From Sulfurimonas sp. UBA6792 (GTDB lineage: Bacteria > Campylobacterota > Campylobacteria > Campylobacterales > Sulfurimonadaceae), in the NCBI GenBank assembly GCA_002452425.1, contig DKFQ01000157.1:2099-14492 (forward strand): DNA of 12,394 bases, read 5' to 3'. Below, piece by piece: positions 5,830-12,394 of the stretch (positions within the stretch are counted from its first letter, which is position 1; each line of letters starts with the position of its first letter). A program made the translations under genes and the position numbers. The notes beneath the pieces are model-generated. The model was not told the origin of the DNA. It did not search any database and saw only the letters and a program-made list of their open reading frames with translations.

Positions 5830-7973
5830 ATCAAGTAGATATCAAGCAGATAAAAGAGATAAACAGCGTTGTATCTGCTACAGAGTATCTTTACTCCCAA
5901 ATTCCACCAAACCTGACGCTCCAAAAAGCGTTAGACTACTCCATAACCGCACATGAAAATCAGTTTCGCAAAAGCGGAGAACCTTACGTTGTCCATCCTA
6001 TCTTAGTCGCAAGCATCGTCTCTTCCATAACCAACGATGAGTCAATGGCGATAGCCGCACTTTTACACGATGTTGTGGAAGATACGATTATCAGTATTGA
6101 AGAGGTAAAAGAGCTTTTTGGTGCCGATGTAGCGCATCTTGTGGAGGGTCTTACCAAAATCGACACCATCCGTGATGCCGAACTTATCTCATCCAACTCC
6201 AACGAAAAACTTGTTGTCTCCGCACTCTCATTTCGCAAAATGCTTCTTGCAAGTATCAAGGATGTGCGGGTTTTGGTGGTCAAGCTATGCGACAGACTCC
6301 ATAACATGCTCACGCTTGACTCACTAGCACCCCACAAACAAGAGCGAATCGCTGAAGAGACACTTGTCGTTTACGCTCCTATCGCACACCGTTTAGGTAT
6401 CTCTTTTTTAAAAAATCTACTTGAAGATTTGAGTTTTTCCTATCTTTTTAAAGAAGAAAAAGAGCAGATTGATACTTTTTTAGAAAATCATTACCACGCT
6501 ATCGAGATGAGACTCAATGAGTTTCGCGAGGCTATCCATAAGATTTTAGTGCAAAATGGCTTTGTTGAAGATGATTTTGAGATACTCTCTCGTGTAAAGC
6601 ACAAATACTCCATCTACCTTAAGATGCAGCGTAAAGGTGTTGGGATAGAGGAGATTTTAGATCTTTTAGCGCTCAGAGTTCTCACAGACGACCCTGTAAA
6701 GTGCTACAACATTTTAGGGCTTATCCATCTCCATTTTCAGCCGCTCTCTTCACGCTTTAAAGATTACATTGCCGTACCTAAAGATAACGGGTACAAAACC
6801 ATCCATACAACCGTTTTTTACAAAACAGCTATCTTTGAAGTGCAAATCAGAACATACGATATGCACCAAACCGCTGAACTTGGCGTTGCCGCGCACTGGA
6901 AATACAAAAGCGGCGGCAATGACAATGTCAAACTTGACTGGCTACACAACCTTGGCTATCAAAATGAGTCGGTTGAAGATTTTTATGATCTCATCAAAAA
7001 TGACCTCTACAGCGAGGATATCTCTGTTTTTTCTCCAAAAGGTGAGGTTTTTACCCTTCCACGTGGTGCGGTTGTGCTTGACTTTGCTTATGCCGTGCAC
7101 ACACACGTAGGTAACCATGCAAAAGCAGCTCTGGTGAACAAAGTCAAAACATCTCTCATTAACGAACTCCATAACGGCGACATTGTCAAAATCGAACTTG
7201 ATGAAAACACCATCACGCGCTGTAGTTGGCTTGATGCAGTTAAGACTTCCAAAGCCAAAACAAATATCAAGTACAACTGTAACGCAAGAGTACGAGAAAT
7301 CGATGCAAAATCAAGCATCAACATTGTTGCAGCAGCAATGAACTTGAGCTCTCTAAGTGTAGAAGAGTGGTTTGATAAAAACAACTGTGACAAAAGAGCG
7401 AGTGTCACGACCGATATAGAGCATTTGCGCGACGTGATGCATAAACTGATGAATGAAATCAGCCAAAATAGCCGTTTTAAAGGATTTTTATCCAGACATC
7501 GCTTTAAACTCAAACTTTATAGTATAAGAGGTTTAGAGATTTTTAGTACATCAAGTGTGAGCGATGTTGTGTTTGACTACTGCTGCCATCCAAAAAATGG
7601 CGATGAGGTCATGGCGTTTTTAGAAAAAGGAAAAGCGCATGTACATCATAAAATGTGTTCAAGTGCCATCAAAAAGCTTGATGCCAAAGAGCCTATGGTT
7701 TTTATAAGATGGGAAAAACTCACTATCTATAACTATAATATGATAGTCTCACTTCATAGTGGGGTAGGGACTTTGGCAGAGTTTTTGAACTTTTTGGCAA
7801 AACTCAAAATCGACATCAACCAGATAGAACTCGGAAAAAACAAAAGCGAGTCCACACGCTACTGTGAAATAGGGTTTGAGTCCAAAGAAGCTGATATTAA
7901 CGCACTTCGTGCTAAAATCGAACAAAAGATAAAAGTGATCCATTTTATCCGCACTGATGATGCGTATAGATAA
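5826..7973 (+). CDS. spoT: Bifunctional (p)ppGpp synthetase/hydrolase (RSH)
   Basis: Long RelA/SpoT homologue, 715 residues, making and degrading the alarmone (p)ppGpp. The hydrolase HD domain is intact: HENQFRKSGEPYVVHP (43-58), the HDVVED metal/catalytic motif (81-86) and KLCDRLHNM (153-161). The synthetase domain is also intact: RVKHKYSIYLKM (256-267), RFKDYIAVPKDNGYKTIHTT (310-329) and EVQIRTYDMHQTAE (338-351). RFKD (310-313) is the R-x-K-D form typical of bifunctional enzymes rather than the acidic form of RelA. The regulatory half follows: TGS (about 398-460), helical region, Cys/His zinc-finger-like region with CC at 586-587 and HHKMC at 607-611, and a C-terminal ACT domain (about 634-710). 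The only credible start is TTG at 5826 with a poor ribosome site; the first in-frame ATG is at codon 74, within the HD domain. Usually the sole long RSH in this phylum. Confidence 0.96.
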   Translation: MNQVDIKQIKEINSVVSATEYLYSQIPPNLTLQKALDYSITAHENQFRKSGEPYVVHPILVASIVSSITNDESMAIAALLHDVVEDTIISIEEVKELFGADVAHLVEGLTKIDTIRDAELISSNSNEKLVVSALSFRKMLLASIKDVRVLVVKLCDRLHNMLTLDSLAPHKQERIAEETLVVYAPIAHRLGISFLKNLLEDLSFSYLFKEEKEQIDTFLENHYHAIEMRLNEFREAIHKILVQNGFVEDDFEILSRVKHKYSIYLKMQRKGVGIEEILDLLALRVLTDDPVKCYNILGLIHLHFQPLSSRFKDYIAVPKDNGYKTIHTTVFYKTAIFEVQIRTYDMHQTAELGVAAHWKYKSGGNDNVKLDWLHNLGYQNESVEDFYDLIKNDLYSEDISVFSPKGEVFTLPRGAVVLDFAYAVHTHVGNHAKAALVNKVKTSLINELHNGDIVKIELDENTITRCSWLDAVKTSKAKTNIKYNCNARVREIDAKSSINIVAAAMNLSSLSVEEWFDKNNCDKRASVTTDIEHLRDVMHKLMNEISQNSRFKGFLSRHRFKLKLYSIRGLEIFSTSSVSDVVFDYCCHPKNGDEVMAFLEKGKAHVHHKMCSSAIKKLDAKEPMVFIRWEKLTIYNYNMIVSLHSGVGTLAEFLNFLAKLKIDINQIELGKNKSESTRYCEIGFESKEADINALRAKIEQKIKVIHFIRTDDAYR

Positions 7974-7975
7974 TT

Positions 7976-7981
7976 TATAAT
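7976..7981 (+). promoter_or_regulatory. Possible internal -10 ahead of tyrS
   Basis: TATAAT begins three bases after the spoT stop codon, 20 bp before the tyrS ATG. The predicted leader would be about 14 nt and would just include GAGAG. There is no clear -35, and the region is AT-rich, so chance is possible. Confidence 0.3.
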
Positions 7982-8001
7982 TATATAGGAAATTAGAGAG
8001 T

Positions 8002-9204
8002 ATGTTACAAGAAGCCCTAAGAGAGATACAAAGAGGAAGTGCTGAGATTATCGACAGCCAGAGGATAGAGAAGCTTTTAAAAGCCTATTTTGAAGAGGGC
8101 AAGACCTATACAGTCAAAGCGGGTTTTGACCCAACCGCGCCTGATTTGCACCTTGGACACACGGTTCTTTTGCAAAAACTCGCCACTTTTCAGAAGTACG
8201 GCGCAAAGATTCAGTTTCTCATCGGTGACTTTACCGCACAAATCGGCGACCCGACAGGCAAAAGTGCTACAAGAAAAACTTTAAGTGCCGTGGAAATCTT
8301 GGAAAACGCAAAGAGCTATAAAGAGCAGGTTTTTAAGATTTTAGATGCTTCAAAAACGGAAGTCGTCTTTAACTCGGAGTGGATTAACCCGCTTGGAGCT
8401 TCAGGGATGCTCACTCTCACAACCACTTTTAATGTTGCAAGAATGTTAGAGCGTGATGATTTTGACAAAAGATACAAAAGCCAAACACCTATCGCTATCA
8501 GCGAATTTATCTACCCTTTACTTCAAGGGTATGACAGTGTTCACCTAAAAAGCGATATCGAGATAGGCGGAACTGACCAGAAGTTTAATCTTTTGATGGG
8601 GCGACATCTTCAAAGAGCTTATGAGATAGGAAAAGAGCAGGCTGTGCTTATGATGCCTATCTTAGAGGGGCTTGATGGCGTGCAGAAGATGAGTAAATCA
8701 TTGGGCAACTATATCGGCGTTGCTGAAATGCCAAACGATATGTTTGCTAAGGTTCTTAGCGTCTCTGACGAGCTTATGTGGCGTTACTATGAGCTACTTA
8801 GCACAAAAACATTGAGCGAGATTGAGGCACTTAAAGAGGGTGTTTCAAACGGTTCACTGCATCCAAAAAAAGTAAAAGAGGAGTTGGCGTTAGAGATAAC
8901 GGCGAGATTTCACTCTCTTGAAGCTGCAAATGCCGCAAAAGATGAGTTTGAACGTGTTCATGCTAAAAATGAAATTCCAACTGAGATGGAAGAATTTAGT
9001 GTGGATGGGGAGATAGCTATCACAAAAGCACTTGTGGATTGTGGTTTGACACCATCAACTTCTCAGGCAAGAAGAGATATCAAGCAGGGTGCCGTGAAGA
9101 TAAATCAAGAAAAGATTAGCGATGAGCAGTTACAATTAGGAAGCGGAGAGTATATCCTTCAAATCGGAAAAAGAAAATTTGCAAAGTTAAAGGTCAACGT
9201 ATGA
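8002..9204 (+). CDS. tyrS: Tyrosyl-tRNA synthetase
   Basis: Class I aminoacyl-tRNA synthetase charging tRNA-Tyr in the cytoplasm; 400 residues, the usual length. The HIGH signature appears as HLGH (50-53) after VKAGFDPTAPDL. The GDFTAQIGDPTGKS stretch (75-88) lies in the Rossmann core, IGGTDQKFN (188-196) is the tyrosine/ATP-site segment, and KMSKS is at 229-233. A C-terminal S4 RNA-binding domain (about 336-395) contains CGLTPSTSQARRDIKQGAVK. Lower similarity to the E. coli TyrS core and the QKMSKSLGNY context suggest the TyrZ-like branch. The ATG at 8002 is preceded by GAGAG/AGGA. The stop overlaps the next gene's ATG (ATGA), so translation is probably coupled. Confidence 0.96.
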   Translation: MLQEALREIQRGSAEIIDSQRIEKLLKAYFEEGKTYTVKAGFDPTAPDLHLGHTVLLQKLATFQKYGAKIQFLIGDFTAQIGDPTGKSATRKTLSAVEILENAKSYKEQVFKILDASKTEVVFNSEWINPLGASGMLTLTTTFNVARMLERDDFDKRYKSQTPIAISEFIYPLLQGYDSVHLKSDIEIGGTDQKFNLLMGRHLQRAYEIGKEQAVLMMPILEGLDGVQKMSKSLGNYIGVAEMPNDMFAKVLSVSDELMWRYYELLSTKTLSEIEALKEGVSNGSLHPKKVKEELALEITARFHSLEAANAAKDEFERVHAKNEIPTEMEEFSVDGEIAITKALVDCGLTPSTSQARRDIKQGAVKINQEKISDEQLQLGSGEYILQIGKRKFAKLKVNV

Positions 9205-10292
9205 GCTACGAATCACTCAAAATCGGAAAATATAGTATAGAAAAACCTATAGTTCAAGGCGGAATGGGAGTTGGCGTTAGTTGGGATAGACTTGCCGGCA
9301 ATGTCTCAAAAGAGGGTGGTTTAGGTGTCATCAGTGCTGTTGGAACAGGCTATTATGAAGATAAAAAACATGCTTCTAAACTCATAGCGGGCAGACCGCT
9401 TGAGGCACTTGGGTTTTACTCCAAAGAGGGCTTTGATGCGATTATCCAAAATGCAAGAAAGATTTGCGCAGACAAGCCTCTTGCGGCAAATATCCTTTAT
9501 GCTATCAACGATTACGGGCGTGTTGTGCGTGATGCGTGTGAGAGTGGTATAGATATCATCATCACGGGTGCGGGTTTACCGACCAATATGCCTGAGTTTA
9601 CAGAGGGATATCCTGATGTTGCTCTTGTGCCTATCGTCTCATCTGCAAAAGCACTTAAAATCATCTGCAAAAGATGGAAACAGCGCTATAACCGCCTTCC
9701 TGACGCTGTTGTGCTTGAGGGTCCAAAGAGCGGCGGGCATCAAGGCTTTACATATGAGCAGTGTTCTATGCCTGAGAATCAACTAGAAAATCTTGTCAGA
9801 CCGGTTGTTGAAGAGGCGGCACTTTGGGGAAATATTCCTGTTATCGCAGCAGGTGGTATTTGGGATAAAAGCGACATAGAGCAGATGATGGCACTTGGTG
9901 CTAGAGGCGTGCAGATGGGGACTCGTTTCATTGCAACGCATGAGTGTGATGCGCATGAAAACTTCAAAAAAGTTCTCTTAGAGGCAAAAAAAGAGGATAT
10001 CCAACTCTTTTCCTCTCCAGTTGGCTACCCTGCACAAGGGATACGAACAAATCTTACTCTTTTAGTAGAAAAGCGTGAGGGTCCTGCTATCAAATGTATC
10101 TCCAACTGTGTTGCACCTTGTAACCGTGGAGAAGAGGCAAAAGAGGTTGGTTACTGTATAGCGGACAGACTAAGTGATGCTTATCTAGGCAATACGGAAA
10201 CGGGACTCTTCTTCTCAGGCACGAATGGGTACAGAGTAAATGAGATTATTTCCGTTAAAGAGCTTTTAAATAAACTGGTTGATGGCGAATAG
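9201..10292 (+). CDS. Nitronate monooxygenase/FabK-family flavoprotein
   Basis: FMN-dependent TIM-barrel oxidoreductase of the nitronate monooxygenase (2-nitropropane dioxygenase)/FabK superfamily, 363 residues. Motifs: IVQGGMGVGVS (17-27, flavin-binding start), AANILYAINDY (95-105), GAGLP (123-127), EGPKSGGHQGF (173-183) with His180 in the catalytic-His position of NMOs, VIAAGGIWD (214-222) and GARGVQMGTRF (233-243, phosphate binding). The substrate is uncertain: nitronate detoxification or an enoyl-ACP reductase-like job are both possible. A C-terminal cysteine cluster, C299-x3-C303-x3-C307-x11-C319, could bind a metal or Fe-S centre. AAAGG (9189-9193) inside tyrS serves as the ribosome site, and the ATG overlaps the tyrS stop. 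The same neighbour relation (tyrS - this family - amidase) is what I recall in C. jejuni. Confidence 0.88.
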   Translation: MSYESLKIGKYSIEKPIVQGGMGVGVSWDRLAGNVSKEGGLGVISAVGTGYYEDKKHASKLIAGRPLEALGFYSKEGFDAIIQNARKICADKPLAANILYAINDYGRVVRDACESGIDIIITGAGLPTNMPEFTEGYPDVALVPIVSSAKALKIICKRWKQRYNRLPDAVVLEGPKSGGHQGFTYEQCSMPENQLENLVRPVVEEAALWGNIPVIAAGGIWDKSDIEQMMALGARGVQMGTRFIATHECDAHENFKKVLLEAKKEDIQLFSSPVGYPAQGIRTNLTLLVEKREGPAIKCISNCVAPCNRGEEAKEVGYCIADRLSDAYLGNTETGLFFSGTNGYRVNEIISVKELLNKLVDGE

Positions 10293-10302
10293 TTTTTAGA
10301 GG

Positions 10303-11715
10303 ATGATGCAATTTTTTTCGTGGTTGTTACCATTTTTTTTAGTTGTTGGACTTTGGGCGGATGATGAGACGCTCAAACGCGCAGAGACATATATGCAAAG
10401 TAACTCACAGAGCAATATTTTTCGTGCATATAACGACTACAAAAATCTCTATTTGCAATCTATGGTAAATGGGGATGATGCCTTAAAACTTGACGCTTTA
10501 AAAGGCATTGTAGCGAGTGGTACAAAACTTGAGATAGATGTTGCAAAGTATGCAGCAGAGCTCAAAACACTCTCTACAAAAAGCAGCACGCACTACAAGC
10601 AGCCAGAACCCAAACCGATGAAAAAAACGAAGCACATCGAAGAGGTGCAAGTAGGCACACTTGCAAAGTTGCAAACTGTAAAATGGAAAAACAATACACT
10701 TCTTTTAACTTTTGATCAGCCAATCGATGCAAATCGCATCAACTATTTTACGCTCCATGATAAAAAGAAAAAACGTTATCTCTATGCATTTGACATTAAA
10801 ACATCTATGTTAACTAGTTCGCATAACATTACAAAAAAAGGCATCTCAAAGATAAGAATTGCACAGTTCAACCCAGAGACGCTCAGGTTTGCAGTAGAAA
10901 ACAGTACTTCCATAGAGCTCTCGCATCGGGTAAATGAGAGAACTCTTGAGATTACTTTTGGTACAGAAGCAAGTAGGGCTACACAAAAGGCTTTAGAAGC
11001 TACTCAAAAATCCACACCTTTGCCAAAAACTGTAGGGGGCAAAAAGATAGTCATTGACCCAGGGCACGGCGGGACAGACCCTGGAGCTATCGGTCACAAT
11101 GGGTACAGAGAAAAAATAGTTGTTTTTACTATCTCTCAAGAGCTTATCAGGATTCTCAAAAGCAGAGGACATACTGTTTATCTGACAAGAAATGATGATA
11201 CTTTTGTGAAACTTAGCAAAAGAACAGAGTTTGCAAATGACAAAAAAGCAGATATATTTGTAAGTATTCACGCTAACGCAGTGCCAAATGGAAATGCGCA
11301 TGAGGTGCATGGGATAGAGTGCTATTTTCTCTCGCCTTCACGCTCTGAGAGAGCCAAAAAAGCAGCAGCTCAAGAGAACTCAGCCGATATGAGCGATATG
11401 AATATCTATGGCAAAGATAGTTATCTTAACCTCTTGAACCATCATAATATCGTAGCGTCCAACAAACTTGCCATAGATTTACAAAGAGGAATGCTTGGCG
11501 CACTCAACCCAAAGTACAAAGATGTACGAGATAGTGGTGTCAAAGAGGGACCTTTTTGGGTTTTAGTCGGAGCACAAATGCCTTCTGTTTTAGTTGAAGT
11601 AGGCTTTCTCTCACATCCAAAAGAGGCAACGCGTCTTGTAGATAAAGAGTATGTAAAAACGATGGCAAAAGGAATGGCAGATGGCATTGAACGCTATTTT
11701 GTCAATAACCAGTAA
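10303..11715 (+). CDS. amiA: N-acetylmuramoyl-L-alanine amidase
   Basis: Periplasmic zinc amidase that cleaves the bond between MurNAc and L-Ala in peptidoglycan, typically for daughter-cell separation. It has 470 residues. The signal peptide is MMQFFSWLLPFFLVVGLWA, cleaved about residue 19. A helical region (20-95) is followed by a beta-rich AMIN-like domain (about 115-220) expected to target the enzyme to the envelope. The C-terminal Amidase_3 domain (about 247-468) has its zinc ligands: H255 in DPGHGG, E270 in YREK, H323 in SIHAN, plus catalytic E432 in VEVGFLS. A 40-50 residue insertion (about 344-390) between metal site and C-terminus resembles the regulatory helix region of AmiA/B/C enzymes. 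Two ATGs (10303 and 10306) sit right after AGAGG (10298-10302); the second has slightly better spacing, which changes only one residue. Last gene of the cluster. Confidence 0.94.
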   Translation: MMQFFSWLLPFFLVVGLWADDETLKRAETYMQSNSQSNIFRAYNDYKNLYLQSMVNGDDALKLDALKGIVASGTKLEIDVAKYAAELKTLSTKSSTHYKQPEPKPMKKTKHIEEVQVGTLAKLQTVKWKNNTLLLTFDQPIDANRINYFTLHDKKKKRYLYAFDIKTSMLTSSHNITKKGISKIRIAQFNPETLRFAVENSTSIELSHRVNERTLEITFGTEASRATQKALEATQKSTPLPKTVGGKKIVIDPGHGGTDPGAIGHNGYREKIVVFTISQELIRILKSRGHTVYLTRNDDTFVKLSKRTEFANDKKADIFVSIHANAVPNGNAHEVHGIECYFLSPSRSERAKKAAAQENSADMSDMNIYGKDSYLNLLNHHNIVASNKLAIDLQRGMLGALNPKYKDVRDSGVKEGPFWVLVGAQMPSVLVEVGFLSHPKEATRLVDKEYVKTMAKGMADGIERYFVNNQ

Positions 11716-11738
11716 AAAAGAGGTTAACTCTCTTTTTT
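11714..11738. terminator. Bidirectional terminator inside two convergent gene ends
   Basis: AAAAAAGAG (11714-11722), a 7-nt loop, and CTCTTTTTT (11730-11738) form a perfect 9-bp stem with A- and T-runs on both sides, so it can act on either strand. It overlaps the amidase stop codon (11713-11715) on the plus strand. On the minus strand it encodes the last codons (Lys-Lys-Glu-Ser-stop) of the convergent phosphoesterase gene. Confidence 0.75.
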
Positions 11739-12394
11739 ATACTCCAACTCCCCTGCAACTGCCTCTTTCTCATTGATGATTTTTTCTATCTGCTGTTTGA
11801 CTAAGTCATAGCGAAACTGCTCTTTAAATCCTATTATTCGTCCACCGGCAGCATTTGGATGTCCGCCGCCGCCGCACCACTCTTTGGAGATAGTCGCAAC
11901 ATTGACACCGTTGTTTGCACGCAGGCTTAGGGTTCCTTTGAAGCTTACATCTACGATAAAATCATACTCCGGATAGGTAAGTAAAAAACCGTTGCCGATG
12001 ATAGAGGTGTTGCCAACAGCGTAGCTTAAGTACCCTTTGTATCCCTTATAGTAAATCGTTTTTGTCTCTCTTGCATCGCCTAAGAGCTTGACGATGTAGG
12101 TTGTAGCCAAGTTGTCAAGGGTGTCATTTTTCTCTGTTTTGAAAAAATCTTTTTTAAGAAGATGTATCTTTTCATCTAAAGCGATAGGTGCATCTTCGAG
12201 TTCCATATATTTTGTCGCTTCAAGGAGGAGTGAGAGTTTATAATGGTTGTCCTCTTGGGGGAACATAATCTTGTTAAGCTCGCGCATCTCGCTTATAAGG
12301 CGCATGCAGACTTTGCCATACTCAAAGTTTGCATGCTCCTCCATCTTCCACAAATCCACCGCATTGACGATGGCGACATAGTGCTCCATCCATG
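11724..12394 (-). CDS. DHH/DHHA1-family phosphoesterase, C-terminal part
   Basis: C-terminal portion (221 residues from the first Met, open upstream to the window edge) of a DHH-family phosphoesterase. This family hydrolyses short oligonucleotides, cyclic dinucleotides or related phosphoesters with Mn ions. The DHHA1 substrate-binding signature is clear: SLRANNGVNVATISKEW followed by CGGGGHPNAAGG (172-183 from that Met, His177). The DHH metal-binding half (DxD, DHH) is not present and must lie right of the window; the frame stays open through 12394 (Trp codon before the Met), so the Met at 12389 is probably internal. Relatedness to NrnB-type nanoRNases is possible from the NVATISKEWCGGGGH region, but cannot be settled without the N-terminus. 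It is convergent with the amidase and shares its terminator. Partial because of the window edge, not because of a mutation. Confidence 0.82.
   Translation of the reverse strand, partial: WMEHYVAIVNAVDLWKMEEHANFEYGKVCMRLISEMRELNKIMFPQEDNHYKLSLLLEATKYMELEDAPIALDEKIHLLKKDFFKTEKNDTLDNLATTYIVKLLGDARETKTIYYKGYKGYLSYAVGNTSIIGNGFLLTYPEYDFIVDVSFKGTLSLRANNGVNVATISKEWCGGGGHPNAAGGRIIGFKEQFRYDLVKQQIEKIINEKEAVAGELEYKKES

Noticed and set aside
7088..7513. 141-codon antisense frame in spoT, and similar ones at 5984-6337 and 4898-5227
   Set aside because: Serine/leucine-rich shadow translations of well-conserved genes, without ribosome sites or family motifs.
7974..8001. T-box or attenuator ahead of tyrS
   Set aside because: Only 28 bp lie between spoT and tyrS, far too short, and T-boxes are not expected in this phylum.
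1..12394. CRISPR array, tRNA/rRNA genes, prophage or complete insertion sequence
   Set aside because: No spaced direct repeats, no tRNA cloverleaf in the short intergenic gaps, no integrase or transposase reading frame.

Overview
The window looks like chromosomal DNA of a Campylobacterota (epsilonproteobacterial) species, most likely Sulfurimonas or a close relative. This is inferred from gene order and protein style, not from a search. The strongest clue is the run pyrH - rpoZ - spoT/relA - tyrS - nitronate monooxygenase-like - N-acetylmuramoyl-L-alanine amidase, an order I recall from Campylobacter jejuni. A 237-residue UMP kinase, a 72-residue omega subunit and a single bifunctional ppGpp enzyme also fit this phylum.

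Region 1 (1-2325) is accessory and visibly more AT-rich. A minus-strand zeta-toxin-like P-loop gene is cut off after about 109 codons, next to a short block resembling the end palindromes of IS200/REP-associated (RAYT) elements. Divergent from it is a gene for an exported 544-residue protein: an unrecognised N-terminal part of about 350 residues, then ankyrin repeats. A bidirectional terminator-like hairpin follows.

Region 2 (2328-4775) is a molybdate module on the minus strand, transcribed modE -> modD -> modA. ModE is full length (DNA-binding domain plus two TOBE/Mop domains), ModD is NadC-like, and ModA is an exported molybdate-binding protein. No modB or modC is present. Two nearly identical 24-bp interrupted palindromes, one upstream of modE and one upstream of modD, match the ModE operator layout and overlap likely -10 boxes. 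This suggests that ModE controls both its own promoter and the modDA promoter.

Region 3 (4868-11738) is the plus-strand housekeeping cluster. UMP kinase (pyrimidine nucleotides), RNA polymerase omega, the (p)ppGpp synthetase/hydrolase, tyrosyl-tRNA synthetase, an FMN-dependent NMO/FabK-family oxidoreductase and a periplasmic peptidoglycan amidase are tightly packed, with two stop/start overlaps or near-overlaps. One promoter is likely upstream of pyrH, with possibly another before tyrS. The cluster ends at a hairpin built into the ends of two convergent genes.

Region 4 (11724-12394) is the C-terminal part of a minus-strand DHH/DHHA1-family phosphoesterase that runs off the right edge. I see no tRNA, rRNA, CRISPR array, complete insertion sequence or prophage. 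The most interesting items are the paired ModE-type operators, the broken zeta-like gene with its RAYT-like junction, the exported ankyrin protein, and the small ORF bridging rpoZ and spoT.
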